Shown: positions 50,990-60,350, counted from the first letter of the stretch. The stretch is DNA of 64,000 nucleotides from Streptomyces zingiberis (GCF_012034935.1 NZ_JAATEN010000024.1:39967-103966), one strand, 5' to 3'. Notes: generated by a model not told the origin, from the letters alone. Numbers and translations: made by a program.

Positions 50990-51883
50990 GTGACCGATAT
51001 GCCCAGTGCACTCCACCAGCTGGTGGAATCGGTGACCGACACATACACCGTCATTGCCGAGCACCCCCGGCCCGGCAACAACAGGCCGTCCCTCTGGGAG
51101 ATCGACGGGCTCTACGGCGCGCGGTGGTTCGCCAAACAGCACGCAGGCCCGAAGCTGCACCGGCGCGAGGTCGACACGTACCGGAAGTGGACGGTCTGCC
51201 TGGGCGCCGACCGCGCGCCCGAACTGATCGCTGCCGACACACAGACGCGCTCCGTCCTGGTCACCGCAGTGCCCGGACGAAGCCTGGACACACTGCGACT
51301 GCCAGCCGAGCAGGAGCGCAAGGCGTACGAGCAGGCCGGTGAACTCCTGGCCCGGCATCACACCGCAGCAACGGACGCGCCAGCCACGGACGCGGCCGAA
51401 GAGACCTGGGACGCGACCGCTGCAAAGCTGCTGGATGGTGCCGCGTCCTACGTACCGGAACACGACATCGCGATGGTGCGGGCGCTAGCCATGGAAGCTC
51501 CGCCGCGTCTGCCGCACGTGGCAGCACACGGCGACTACATGCCCAAGAACTGGATGTGGGACGACACCGAGCAACGGCTTCGGATCATCGACTTCGAGCG
51601 GGCCGAACTCCAGCCCGCTGCCCGCCGGGACTTCAGCCGCCTGCGCTACCGGGTCCTGCTACAACGCCTTGACCTCATTGCCGCCTTTCACCACGGGTAC
51701 GGCCGCCAGCTCACCGACGACGAACTGGCGGCATGCCGGGCCTACGGGGCTTTGGACGCCCTCGACTCGCTGTCCTGGGGGATCCAGCACCGCGACATCG
51801 GGCTCGTCGACGAAGCCCACACCATGCTGGAGAACCTGCGCCGAGAGAACGGTACGCGTATGTGGGGCGGGTGGGGTGCGTGA
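50990..51883 (+). CDS. Aminoglycoside-phosphotransferase-like kinase, 297 aa
   Basis: APH fold: N-lobe Lys in RWFAKQHAGPKLH, catalytic loop AAHGDYMPKNWMW (HGD...N) and metal Asp in RIIDFERAEL. I chose GTG 50990; frames extend upstream but into the preceding gene without a ribosome-binding site, whereas AACGGAAGGG lies ten bases before this start. The TGA overlaps the GTG of the methyltransferase gene, so the two are co-translated. Confidence 0.85.
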   Translation: MTDMPSALHQLVESVTDTYTVIAEHPRPGNNRPSLWEIDGLYGARWFAKQHAGPKLHRREVDTYRKWTVCLGADRAPELIAADTQTRSVLVTAVPGRSLDTLRLPAEQERKAYEQAGELLARHHTAATDAPATDAAEETWDATAAKLLDGAASYVPEHDIAMVRALAMEAPPRLPHVAAHGDYMPKNWMWDDTEQRLRIIDFERAELQPAARRDFSRLRYRVLLQRLDLIAAFHHGYGRQLTDDELAACRAYGALDALDSLSWGIQHRDIGLVDEAHTMLENLRRENGTRMWGGWGA

Positions 51884-52680
51884 ACGCCTTTGCCGGAACC
51901 TCCTCCTATTACCGGCGCTTCCGCCCCGGCATCCCAGCTGATCTCGCTGCACTTCTCGCCCATGAAACGCCCGCGGGCTCTCCGCGGCGCCTGCTCGATG
52001 TCGGCACCGGTCCAGGGCTCGTTGCCCTTGCGCTCGCGCCGTACTTCGACGACGTGATCGCTGTCGATTCCGACCCGACGATGTGCGCCGAGGCCGATGC
52101 CGTACTCCGTCCCGCGCTCTCAGCTGGTCACCGTTTGCAGATTGGGCACGCGCTCGCAGAGGACTTCGAACCGCCGGCGGGATGGCAGCCGCACCTCGTG
52201 ACGTGTGGCCGTGTCTTTCACTGGCTCGACCAACGCCACTTCCTCAACCGCCTGGCCGAGTACGTCGCGCCCGGCAGTGTGCTGGCGGTGTTCAGCGACC
52301 GCAGTCTGTGGACCGCCGCCAGCGCCTGGCAGCAGGCCGTCCGCGCCGTCGTCCAGGAATTCCTCGGCGAGCAGCGGCGCGCAGGGGACGGCATCTTCGG
52401 TCCGGACGGGCCGCCGTATGAGGAGGTGCTGCGCGCTTCCGCCTTCTGCGATGTCACCACCGCGGCCATCCCCGTGCGCCGCGAGTGGAGCATCGACGAG
52501 GTCATCGGCTACCTGTACTCGACGTCGTTCGCGGCCCCGCACCTGTTCGGCCACCGCCGCGAGGCATTCGAGGCTGCCGTCGCCGACGCCCTTACGCCTT
52601 TCCTCGACAGCGGGTTCCTCGTGGAGGACAACGCGTTCACTGTCCTCACCGCACGGCGGCCCTCCTCCAGAGGCCGGTGA
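51880..52680 (+). CDS. SAM-dependent class I methyltransferase, 266 aa
   Basis: Rossmann-fold methyltransferase: motif I LLDVGTGPGLVALAL, motif II VIAVDSDPTMCAEA and the post-motif FHWLDQRHFLNRLAEYVAPG typical of the UbiE/trans-aconitate group. GTG start is set by a GTGA overlap with the kinase gene. A C-terminal helical cap (residues 180-250) would determine the substrate, which is unknown. It precedes a further kinase gene by five bases. Confidence 0.9.
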   Translation: MNAFAGTSSYYRRFRPGIPADLAALLAHETPAGSPRRLLDVGTGPGLVALALAPYFDDVIAVDSDPTMCAEADAVLRPALSAGHRLQIGHALAEDFEPPAGWQPHLVTCGRVFHWLDQRHFLNRLAEYVAPGSVLAVFSDRSLWTAASAWQQAVRAVVQEFLGEQRRAGDGIFGPDGPPYEEVLRASAFCDVTTAAIPVRREWSIDEVIGYLYSTSFAAPHLFGHRREAFEAAVADALTPFLDSGFLVEDNAFTVLTARRPSSRGR

Positions 52681-52685
52681 GGGGG

Positions 52686-53732
52686 ATGAGCGATGCGGAC
52701 TGGAACGCGTCCGTGGCAGCTGACGTACTGGAGGAGCGGTACGGGCTGGTTGCGCTCGTGGTTGAGCCCGTGCCCATGGGCACGGACACGATCAACCGGC
52801 GGGTCCTGACCGAGGACGGACTACGGCTGTTCGTCAAGGAGTACCGGTCCAGTGCGGACGTGGAGGCGGCTCGCACCGCCTGGGACATGTCGGAGTACTG
52901 CCGGGCCGCGGGCCTTCCCATCCCGCGTGTCTGGGACGACAAGGATGGCAACCTGGTCACAATCGCGGAGGGAAGCGCGTGGGCCGTGGTTGACGAGGCG
53001 CCCGGCCGTGTGACCACCTCGGCGATGACGGTGCCGCTCGCTGAAAGTATCGGCGCGGTGATGGGGCGAATGCACCGCGTTCTGGCTGCCTACCCGCTGC
53101 CGAAGCACGTGCAACAGTCCCGCTGGCGGACCGGCAGGGTCGAGGACGCAGTCGCCAAGTGCGACACCGTGATGGCCACGGCGCTGCGGCAGGAGCACGA
53201 GGGCCATGAGCAGCTCCGGGCCGACCTCGATCAGCGGCGGAAGGACCTGAAGAACCACGTGCCCCGGTTGCGCAAGCACTTGCCGGGCACGTTGGTGGAG
53301 CAGGCGCTGCACGCTGACCTCTCCCGCACCAACTTGATCGTCCTCGCTGATGTCGTCACCGGTGTCATCGACTTCCGGGGCGCAACCGGCATGCCGGCCT
53401 GGGAGCTGGGCCGGGCCGCGTTCGATCCGCGCACCGTGGCCACCAGCCCGGAATGGGACGCCTGCGCACTGGCCATGGTGGGCGCCTACCACGCAGAGAA
53501 CCCCAGCCTCCCTCTCGAGGAAATCCGAGCCTGCGCCCGGATCGCATTGCTGTACATGCTGTTCAGCTTCTACGGCGCCACGACTGCCGAATACGGGCTT
53601 CCGCCCGAAGCGGAAGCCGACCTGAAGCGGCACTGGAACGAGCGGCAGACCGCCATCCGCCGCTTGCTGAACAGCCTTTCCGACCTCGATGACGGGTTCG
53701 CCAGCCTCCCCACGGGCGGAGGCCGCTCGTGA
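52686..53732 (+). CDS. Aminoglycoside-phosphotransferase-like kinase, 348 aa
   Basis: APH/homoserine-kinase-like fold: N-lobe Lys in RLFVKEYRSSADVEA, catalytic loop ALHADLSRTNLI (HxDxxxxN) and VIDFRGATGMPAWELGRAA with the metal Asp. ATG 52686 follows GAGGGGG. It sits five bases after the methyltransferase and is the second APH-like gene in this operon; a kinase-methyltransferase-kinase set is suggestive of modification of one metabolite. Confidence 0.87.
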   Translation: MSDADWNASVAADVLEERYGLVALVVEPVPMGTDTINRRVLTEDGLRLFVKEYRSSADVEAARTAWDMSEYCRAAGLPIPRVWDDKDGNLVTIAEGSAWAVVDEAPGRVTTSAMTVPLAESIGAVMGRMHRVLAAYPLPKHVQQSRWRTGRVEDAVAKCDTVMATALRQEHEGHEQLRADLDQRRKDLKNHVPRLRKHLPGTLVEQALHADLSRTNLIVLADVVTGVIDFRGATGMPAWELGRAAFDPRTVATSPEWDACALAMVGAYHAENPSLPLEEIRACARIALLYMLFSFYGATTAEYGLPPEAEADLKRHWNERQTAIRRLLNSLSDLDDGFASLPTGGGRS

Positions 53733-54064
53733 CAAACCCACCGCGCATCGGCCCACAGGTCAACCCTCTCGGACCTCACCCACTGCGGGATGACGCCAAT
53801 CGCTCGACGAACGTTCCCCACCTGCCGCCCACAGGGGAACCCCGACTCCATCCGCTTTCCGACATCCAGTTCGGCGTGACCCACCTTGCCCTCGAACTCG
53901 TCGAGCGCGGCCACCGCACCCCGCCCGCCTCTACCAGCTCGCCCGCTCCTGACCCTCACGCCACCAACCGCCGAAGGAGACAGCCCGTTGGCCTACACCG
54001 AACAAAAGGAATGGGACGAGCACTACGCCGGAGGGCAGGGCTTCCGGCAGCTCGGGGAGAGTGA
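53729..54064 (+). CDS. Possible small ORF bridging kinase and methyltransferase-fusion genes
   Basis: GTG start overlaps the kinase TGA as GTGA and the frame is open for 111 codons, but the last 25 lie inside the next gene. The Pro/Arg/His-rich sequence has one protein-like helix (IQFGVTHLALELVERGHR). It may be a small coupled gene, or leader sequence with no product. Low confidence. Confidence 0.3.
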   Translation: MTNPPRIGPQVNPLGPHPLRDDANRSTNVPHLPPTGEPRLHPLSDIQFGVTHLALELVERGHRTPPASTSSPAPDPHATNRRRRQPVGLHRTKGMGRALRRRAGLPAARGE

Positions 54065-56360
54065 GCAGAGGCTGCTGGCCGAGCATGTTCCCGCCCCCGC
54101 CGAAGACGGCCGCGCTCTCGACCTCGGCTGCGGTCTGGGGGACCTGGCCGCCTACCTGGCGTCGCTGGGCTACACGGTCGACGCGGTGGACTGGTCCGAG
54201 AGCGCCCTCGCCCGCGCCCGCGACCAGGGGTCCGGAGTGCAGTGGCTGAGCCTTGACATCGAACAAGGCGACCTCGAGCCGCTCCGCGAGGGCGGCTACG
54301 ACCTGATCACGCTCCGGCTGATGTATGCGTTCCTAGGCGACCGCACCCGCGTCATGCACGAACTCGGCTGCCAGCTGCGCGAGGGTGGCGCGATCGTCGT
54401 CATCACCCCGCTCGCCGCGAACACTCCCGCAGACAGGCAGGACATCGCCCTGGACGAGAAGGAGATCAGCCTGCTGGCCAGCGGGTGGGAACGGATCCAG
54501 CGATTCGATGCGGACGGGTTGGCCGTGCTCATCCTGCGCGGCCCACGCCAGGAACACGCCAAACCTGTAGAGAAGGAACGGCCCACCACGCATGCGGTGA
54601 CCGGTGCCTGCGCGGTGGTCACCGACGGCAACGGCCGAGTCCTGCTGGGCCGCACCAGCAACATGTGGGAGCTGCCCGGCGGACGCACCGACGCCTCGGA
54701 ACCGTTCGAGGAGGCAGCGGTGAGGCAACTGGCCGAGGAGACCGGCCTGATCGCCGACCGGGCTGACGCCCACGTGCTGACGATGCTCTGGGACGATAGC
54801 CACGGCGTCCCCCGCCTGACCGCCGTGGTCCGCCTCACCGCCTTCTCCGGCACCCTCACCTGCCGTGAGCTCACCAAGTTCTCACGGTGGGAGTGGCACC
54901 CTCTGCACCTCCTGGCCCACCTCGATCGGATCTTCGCCCCGTCGGCTCACGCACTCAACGTGGTCTGGCCCGGCGTCATCCCCGGCCTGTCACCCGTCCA
55001 CGACTACCCGCACGCCACCAGCCAGCTGCCCGTGCCCGGCGAGTCGGCCGAAGCCATCCGGCTGCGCCAGAAGATGGCCGAGACGGTCATCGCCGGCGGA
55101 TGGGCCCCGTCCGAGCCGGTCCAGCAGGCGCTGCGCACGGTGCCCCGCCACCGCTTCGTCCCGGAGAAGGACCTCAAGACCGCATACGACGGCACCGACC
55201 GGGCCGTCATCACCCGCCGCGACGAGACCGGGCAGGCGACCAGTTCGGTGTCCGCAGCCTGGCTCCAGGCTGACATGATCGAGAGCCTTTGCCTGAAGCC
55301 GGGGGCGAGCGTGTTCGAGGCGGGCTCCGGCGGCTACAACGCCGAACTGATCGCCCACGTCACCGGCCCCACGGGACGGGTCGTGAGCGGCGACATCGAC
55401 CCGTACGTCGTGCGCCGGACCCACCGGTTCCTCGCAGAAGTCGGCAGCGGACGTGTCACCGTCTTCCACGGCGACGCGGCCCTCGGCGCACCCCCCAGTC
55501 TCGTGCCCCGGGGCGGATTCGACGGAAGCATGATCACGTACAACGTGTGGGATATCGCCTCGGCCTGGCGAGAGCAGCTTGCCGAGGGCGGGCGCCTGGT
55601 CCTGCCGCTCGAGATCCACGGCTACACCAGGGCCATCACCTTCGAGCGTCGCGGTGCTGTTTTGCACGCCCGGAAGTTCACGCACTGCGGATTCGTCCGC
55701 GCCCAGGGCGAGCATGCCCACAGCACCCCAGTCCTCGACCTCCTCGGTGGTGAACTGCAGCTCCGTTTTGAGGACGGCGACGCTGGCCCCACGGAGGGGG
55801 TGGAGGAGGCGTTGCGCGGGCAGCGGCACGAGGTCGCCACGGGGGTGACCATGGACAGCGGCTTCTACTTCGGCTCACTTCAGCTCTACGCGGCCACGAC
55901 CGTGCCTGGCTTCTGTCGGTTGGCCGTCCTCCAGGAGCCGAGGGCCGGGGTCACTCAGATCACGAAGGGCAGGGACGCGCCGGCGATCCTCGGCGACGCC
56001 TCGCTGGCCTACCTCATCCATGTCCCGACCCGGCACGGAGACAGCCCGGCCGAGAGGGAGTGGGAGTGGGTCGTCCACGGCTTCGGCGAGCGGGGCACGC
56101 AGCTCGCCGAGCAGCTGGTGGAGACGGTGAGGGCCTGGGACCGTTACGTGCGCAGCGACGACGGCACGGGAGGCGACCCGATTCTGACTGTCCATCCGGC
56201 CGGCACGTCCGACCGTTTGCTGCCCGCCGGGGACGTCTTGGACAAGCGTGACTGCCGCTTGGTGTTCCAGTGGCCGGGCCGTAACGCACTTGCCCCGGCC
56301 CCCGTTGAGGGCACCGAAGAAGTCGCCGCGACAGTGGAGGAGGCAGGGTCCTCTGGCTGA
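53988..56360 (+). CDS. Methyltransferase - NUDIX - isoaspartyl-methyltransferase-like fusion (FxLD-system type), 790 aa
   Basis: Residues about 1-185 are a class I methyltransferase (LDLGCGLGDLAAYLASLG; FLGDRTRVMHELGCQL). Residues about 200-330 are a NUDIX domain with the box GGRTDASEPFEEAAVRQLAEET. Residues about 345-640 match the PIMT-like methyltransferase of FxLD lanthipeptide loci (SVFEAGSGGYNAELIAHV; GDIDPYVVRRTHRFLAEV; FTHCGFVRAQGEHAHS), and a C-terminal domain follows. The TTG start has GAAGGAG eight bases upstream. The O-methyltransferase of this family acts on Asp-containing lanthipeptides; here no LanB/LanC or FxLD precursor is seen nearby, so its peptide may be elsewhere. Confidence 0.88.
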   Translation: MAYTEQKEWDEHYAGGQGFRQLGESEQRLLAEHVPAPAEDGRALDLGCGLGDLAAYLASLGYTVDAVDWSESALARARDQGSGVQWLSLDIEQGDLEPLREGGYDLITLRLMYAFLGDRTRVMHELGCQLREGGAIVVITPLAANTPADRQDIALDEKEISLLASGWERIQRFDADGLAVLILRGPRQEHAKPVEKERPTTHAVTGACAVVTDGNGRVLLGRTSNMWELPGGRTDASEPFEEAAVRQLAEETGLIADRADAHVLTMLWDDSHGVPRLTAVVRLTAFSGTLTCRELTKFSRWEWHPLHLLAHLDRIFAPSAHALNVVWPGVIPGLSPVHDYPHATSQLPVPGESAEAIRLRQKMAETVIAGGWAPSEPVQQALRTVPRHRFVPEKDLKTAYDGTDRAVITRRDETGQATSSVSAAWLQADMIESLCLKPGASVFEAGSGGYNAELIAHVTGPTGRVVSGDIDPYVVRRTHRFLAEVGSGRVTVFHGDAALGAPPSLVPRGGFDGSMITYNVWDIASAWREQLAEGGRLVLPLEIHGYTRAITFERRGAVLHARKFTHCGFVRAQGEHAHSTPVLDLLGGELQLRFEDGDAGPTEGVEEALRGQRHEVATGVTMDSGFYFGSLQLYAATTVPGFCRLAVLQEPRAGVTQITKGRDAPAILGDASLAYLIHVPTRHGDSPAEREWEWVVHGFGERGTQLAEQLVETVRAWDRYVRSDDGTGGDPILTVHPAGTSDRLLPAGDVLDKRDCRLVFQWPGRNALAPAPVEGTEEVAATVEEAGSSG

Positions 56361-56588
56361 AGGGGGCCGTTCGGCGGCGGGAAGTGCGCCCTTGTCTCGA
56401 TGACCACTCGCTCGGAGTCCGGGGCCGGAGTCCGCCCCTCGACTTCCGTAGCTAGTTACTCGACCACTGTCCGTGTCCAGGCGCACTACGGCCGTACTGT
56501 CCAGCATCGCCGACGCCAGGCGCCGATGGCATGAGACAGTCAGCCGCGTGCCCGGAACACGTCTCGCCTGGCGCCGCACCAGCGTTCG
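56361..56588. other. Convergent gap before the mobile-element module
   Basis: 228 bp between convergent stops. No gene and no clear terminator hairpin seen. Confidence 0.4.
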
Positions 56589-57167
56589 TCAGCGCATCGC
56601 GCTGAATACAACAGCGGCGGCCAGCCCTCCAAGCAGGGCGCCGACAACCGTCTGGGCGGGAGTATGGTCGCGGAGCGCGACGCGGGACCAGCCGATTGCC
56701 GCGATGCCGAGTACCAGCGGTGCCATGCTCGCGCCGTAGGCGAGGAGCAGGATCACGACCACTCCGCCGGCAACGGCAGTGTGGACCGAGACCTTCCACC
56801 AGACGGTCACCATCATGGTTGTGATGAGGCCGACGAGCATGGCGACGACCAGGGCGAAGACCTCGCGGGGTGCCTGGAGCGCGACGAGCAGCGAGATGCC
56901 GATCAGTACCGACGCCATCGTGGCGAGGAGAGGCACGGCGCGCTGCTCACGGACTCGCACGTGTTTGTCGGTCCAGTGGCCGCGCTTCACCCCGAGCATG
57001 ATGACGGCGAACGGAATGCCACCGCAGAACAGGGCAGCCAGTAGGCCCCAGCCGAGCCCTGTGACGCTGCTCGTGCTGTGCCAGCCGATGATCAGCAGTA
57101 TCGCAACGACGAGGTTGGCCGGCGCGAGGGTGTCGGTGATGAGGCGGGCCATGCGGGACTCGGTCAC
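56589..57167 (-). CDS. PAP2-like polytopic membrane protein, 192 aa
   Basis: Five to six hydrophobic segments (NLVVAILLIIGWHST, LLVALQAPREVFALVVAML, AGGVVVILLLAYGASM, VVGALLGGLAAAVVFSAM). VSVHTAVAGG and RVALRDHTPAQTVVG match the SGH and RxxxxxH(x)PxQ motifs of membrane PAP2 phosphatases in reduced form. The chosen GTG overlaps the stop of the upstream gene as GTGA. Possibly a lipid phosphatase; may lack full activity. Confidence 0.8.
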   Translation of the reverse strand: MTESRMARLITDTLAPANLVVAILLIIGWHSTSSVTGLGWGLLAALFCGGIPFAVIMLGVKRGHWTDKHVRVREQRAVPLLATMASVLIGISLLVALQAPREVFALVVAMLVGLITTMMVTVWWKVSVHTAVAGGVVVILLLAYGASMAPLVLGIAAIGWSRVALRDHTPAQTVVGALLGGLAAAVVFSAMR

Positions 57168-58357
57168 TGTGTCGTCTCCAGCGTTCGGGCGTGGTCGAGC
57201 TTGGCGGCGAATGCACGGGTGAGGTCGGAGTCGTAGGCCCTGGCAAGTTGTTTGAGCGCGTGGATCTCGCTGGGCAGATCTCGGCCGCCGCTGGCGGGGG
57301 GAAGCGGCTCGCCGGACGAGGGCTCGTTGTGCTGCCGGGCTTGTTGGGCGCCGATGATCCAGCAGGCTTCGCCTGCGATGTCGGCTTGGGCACCGATGAG
57401 GCCGGAGGCCGCGACGTGGGCGCGGGCCCGGTCGCGCAGCGCGCTGGGGGCGTGTTCGCTGAGGGTTAGCACGGCGTCTCGGATCTCGATGGTGCGGCGG
57501 TACAGCCGGTCGTGAACGTGACGGGGCCGGAGAATCTCGGAGGCCCATCGCCTGGGCGGGTCGAGACGAACGTCGGGTACGGCGTCCGTGAGGCTGAGCC
57601 AGAGCGGGTACAGCTGCAGCAGGTCGCGGTATTCACGGCTCCAGCGGCGCAGTCGGCCGGCGGCGGGCAGCGTGCTACCGATCACGATGAAGAGCAGCGC
57701 GCTGAAGAGCAACAGACCGCTGATCGCTTCAGTCGTGCCGGCCGAAAGGGGGCTCTGCCCCAGAAAACGCAGCACCACGGCGGCCACGCGGTGCATGGCG
57801 TAGACCATGCCGATGGTCGTTCCGATGCCCGTGAGGCGCAGGCCACGGCCGAGGAGGCCGGTGCCGGGCTGCCGGCCCCAGCGCCAGCACAGCCGGGAGG
57901 CGCTGAACAGCGCCGCCCCGAGGTACGCCGTCCACACCCCTCCATAGGCAGCGATGCGCCAGTCGGTGGCGTACTCGGTCAGCAGATCGACCGCTTCGTG
58001 CGGCTGCGGAGTGGCCATGAACAGCACCGTGATGATGGCTGCCGCAGTGGTCGGGACCACTAGGTGGAGGCGGGAGGACTTAAGGCCGGCTGCCTTCTCC
58101 TCGGCCATGTTGTGGACGAAGGTCAGCACTGAGTGCGCCGCGACGATGCCGCTGAGGTGCTTGCCGAGAGAGCTCAAGTTGTTGACGCCGAGTGCAGCGT
58201 CCATGGGGGCGGCGATGGAGGACAGCCTGAGCGTCATGGCGACAGCCAGGGCGAGGAAGGCGCTCCACAAGACGCGTTTGCTCGGCTTACGCCATGCGGC
58301 CGGGGTGCGCCACGCGGTGACCAGCCACAGCAGGACCGCACAAAGCGTGTCGATCAT
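57164..58357 (-). CDS. MAB_1171c/DUF6545-like membrane protein, 397 aa
   Basis: About seven N-terminal membrane helices (LCAVLLWLVTAWRTPAAW; WSAFLALAVAMTLRLSS; PTTAAAIITVLFMATP; ISGLLLFSALLFIVIGS) followed by a 180-residue cytoplasmic domain (LYRRTIEIRDAVLTLSEHA). From memory this is the putative transporter family that commonly follows an XRE regulator and an ImmA/IrrE protease in actinomycete elements, exactly as here. Function unknown. Twelve bases separate it from the protease gene. Confidence 0.85.
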   Translation of the reverse strand: MIDTLCAVLLWLVTAWRTPAAWRKPSKRVLWSAFLALAVAMTLRLSSIAAPMDAALGVNNLSSLGKHLSGIVAAHSVLTFVHNMAEEKAAGLKSSRLHLVVPTTAAAIITVLFMATPQPHEAVDLLTEYATDWRIAAYGGVWTAYLGAALFSASRLCWRWGRQPGTGLLGRGLRLTGIGTTIGMVYAMHRVAAVVLRFLGQSPLSAGTTEAISGLLLFSALLFIVIGSTLPAAGRLRRWSREYRDLLQLYPLWLSLTDAVPDVRLDPPRRWASEILRPRHVHDRLYRRTIEIRDAVLTLSEHAPSALRDRARAHVAASGLIGAQADIAGEACWIIGAQQARQHNEPSSGEPLPPASGGRDLPSEIHALKQLARAYDSDLTRAFAAKLDHARTLETTQ

Positions 58358-58369
58358 TCCAGGGCACTC

Positions 58370-58990
58370 TTACGAGTCGCTGAGCGCGTCGCCCAGGCGC
58401 CGCAGGACACTGCTGCGGGGCGTCTTGCTGGTCCGGGAGGTGGCGGCTTTGCCTGCGATCAGCCCTGCGAGACGCTCGGCGTCCCGTTCGTCCTCGGTGC
58501 CATAGCTGGTCCTAGTGAGGAGACTGACCACAGTGTCTGGGTCGATGTCGGGGAACAAACCGCCGCCGTCTGTCTGGACGCCGTCGAGGATCGAGCGGTG
58601 GCCCAGGAGCATGTGACCGATCTCGTGCAGGATGATGTGGTCTTGGTGCAGCGGGCTTGTCGCCGCCTCGTGGAAGATGTGGTCGGCCTTCTCGGTGGCG
58701 ATCCATACTCCGCAGGGGGCATCGCTGCCGGAGATGCCGGGGACACTGTGCAGGTGGAGCGGGCGACCGCGCTGCGCCGCGATTCGGTCACAGAAAACCT
58801 GCACGTCAAATGGGTCCGGGATGTCGATCGAGGCGAGCACGTCCCCGATGTCCGGGCGGTCTTGACGTCCGTCGCCCGGCTGCTCTCTTCGACTACGCAA
58901 GGGCAACTCGGCTCCGCAGGTAGCGCTGTACGTGTCCGCGGCAGATGCGGCGCCGGAACCCAACATTCCGGCACAGGAACGATACGGCAA
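58370..58990 (-). CDS. ImmA/IrrE-family zinc metalloprotease, 206 aa
   Basis: The HExxH motif is IILHEIGHMLLGH with the third ligand expected in ERDAERLAGLIAG (E-x-x-A). The N-terminal 40 residues are low-complexity and a downstream start is likely (the family usually begins near DIGDVLASIDIPDPF). ImmA proteases cleave XRE-type repressors of integrative elements; the neighbouring XRE protein at 59201 is the natural target. Confidence 0.88.
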   Translation of the reverse strand: MPYRSCAGMLGSGAASAADTYSATCGAELPLRSRREQPGDGRQDRPDIGDVLASIDIPDPFDVQVFCDRIAAQRGRPLHLHSVPGISGSDAPCGVWIATEKADHIFHEAATSPLHQDHIILHEIGHMLLGHRSILDGVQTDGGGLFPDIDPDTVVSLLTRTSYGTEDERDAERLAGLIAGKAATSRTSKTPRSSVLRRLGDALSDS

Positions 58991-59200
58991 GCCACAAGGA
59001 AATATGCCAGCAGCATGCTCAAATTGAGCTCAACGCAATAATGATCAAGAAATCCGCCTGATTCGGCATCACTTGATCAAGGCTGAATTGCGCGGCAATC
59101 CGGGAGCACTCCGCCGCGAACCACGCAGGCAGATTCCCCGTAGTGACCTGCACCACTTCTTCCGTCGGGCCGCACCCTCACACCCCGGGTCACGTCCCGT

Positions 59201-59641
59201 TCACTCGCTGGATGCTTCACCGTCAGCTAGCCCTTCCAGCTGGCGGGCCCGCTCGATGAATCCCTTGATCGTCTTTAGGGTCTCCACCGACAGGCCGGAG
59301 GCCCTGGTGGCGACCTCGACCACATCGTTGTTCCGCATGGTCTCGATCAGTTCCAGCTGGGCAGCGATCCGCTCAGAGGACTCGTCATTGAAGAAGTAGG
59401 CGGGAGCGACACCGAAGAAGCCGGCAAGGGCCTCCAGGTGCTTCATGGTGGGATTGTCCTTCTTGCCCTTCCGAAGGGTCCAGATGTAGCTCGCCGAGAT
59501 GGTGGGGCCCCCCGCCTCTTGGATGGCTTGCGCCACCTCTTCGTAGGTGTACTCACCGCGGTTCTTCGGGTGGACCGTCCTGAAGAGGTGGTCGAGCTTC
59601 TCCGCGAGGGTGCGCTGCTTCGCCGGCGCTCCTTCGCTCAT
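59201..59641 (-). CDS. XRE-family repressor-like regulator, 146 aa
   Basis: Helix-turn-helix at residues about 10-70 (LAEKLDHLFRTVHPKNRGEYTYEEVAQAI ... ISASYIWTLRKGKKDNPTMK), then a C-terminal dimerisation part (ELIETMRNNDVVEVATRAS). The size and neighbours (ImmA/IrrE protease) fit the repressor of a mobile element. Divergent from the plus-strand operon starting at 60204. Repeated ACTGG motifs lie upstream of its start. Confidence 0.88.
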   Translation of the reverse strand: MSEGAPAKQRTLAEKLDHLFRTVHPKNRGEYTYEEVAQAIQEAGGPTISASYIWTLRKGKKDNPTMKHLEALAGFFGVAPAYFFNDESSERIAAQLELIETMRNNDVVEVATRASGLSVETLKTIKGFIERARQLEGLADGEASSE

Positions 59642-60203
59642 ACGGGCCCATCCTTCGGTGACTCACAGGGGCTCTTCGACTGGCGTGAACGATACACCGC
59701 CAGGCGCAACGATTCCATTCTTGCCAGTTGACGTGATCCATCTTCACTGGTCTATTGTCATCGCAGCTGCATCGACTGGTGCGAATGCGCAGGCAGCGCT
59801 TTCGACGCTCCGACGGGAGGGGGACGCCGTGTTCCGTCAAGGTGATGACGGAGAAGGACTCGCACCGTCCCCTGCTGCGGGCAACGGTCCGCCCCGCTTC
59901 CCGCCAGGCGCGCGACTTCTACAGGGTTTAAGAACCAAGTCTGGATCTTGACACAGAGTCGTGCGTATGTTCGTCGTCCCCTGGGCAGCCCGCCCGGCAC
60001 GACGAACACAAGGAGCAACCGGCATGCGCGCACTCCGGGCCTCGTAGGCCCGCATACAGCGACGGCGCCCGAGAGCGGCAACTCCCGGACGCCGAACGCT
60101 TCACGGCACAAACCGCCCCGGCAAGGGCGGATATCGCCACCATCACCACGCTGATCCCTTCCACGGGGCGTCTCAGCGTGGCAACACCAAAGGAGAGTGT
60201 TAC
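59642..60203. promoter_or_regulatory. Divergent control region between the XRE repressor and the plus-strand operon
   Basis: 562 bp without a supported long gene. The left third holds four ACTGG/CCAGT elements (59679, 59724, 59746, 59775) and the inverted pair CTGGCG/CGCCAG (59680-59703). A tiny ORF MRALRAS (60024-60047) follows AAGGAG with good spacing and may be a leader peptide. Promoters for both directions are expected here. Confidence 0.45.
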
Positions 60204-60350
60204 ATGCGCTCTGCCCTGCGCAAAAGGCCCGACGGCCTGGCCTGCGCGGCAGCCGCCCCCTTTCCCGCGCCCGCCCGCCTCGGGCGTGAGCGCACCCGTG
60301 CCACCGCGCCGGCGTACACCTCCCTCCTGTCGGCCGGGAGCGGCCGATGA
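60204..60350 (+). CDS. Small basic protein, 48 aa, translationally coupled
   Basis: ATG with AAAGGAG six bases upstream; the TGA overlaps the ATG of the next gene as ATGA. The sequence MRSALRKRPDGLACAAAAP continues Ala/Pro/Arg-rich. Start signal and coupling support a real gene or leader; composition is compatible with a leader peptide. Function unknown. Confidence 0.6.
   Translation: MRSALRKRPDGLACAAAAPFPAPARLGRERTRATAPAYTSLLSAGSGR

Noticed and set aside
53733..53987. An FxLD precursor peptide upstream of the FxLD-type methyltransferase
   Set aside because: None of the frames contains an F-x-L-D leader with a Ser/Thr/Cys core.
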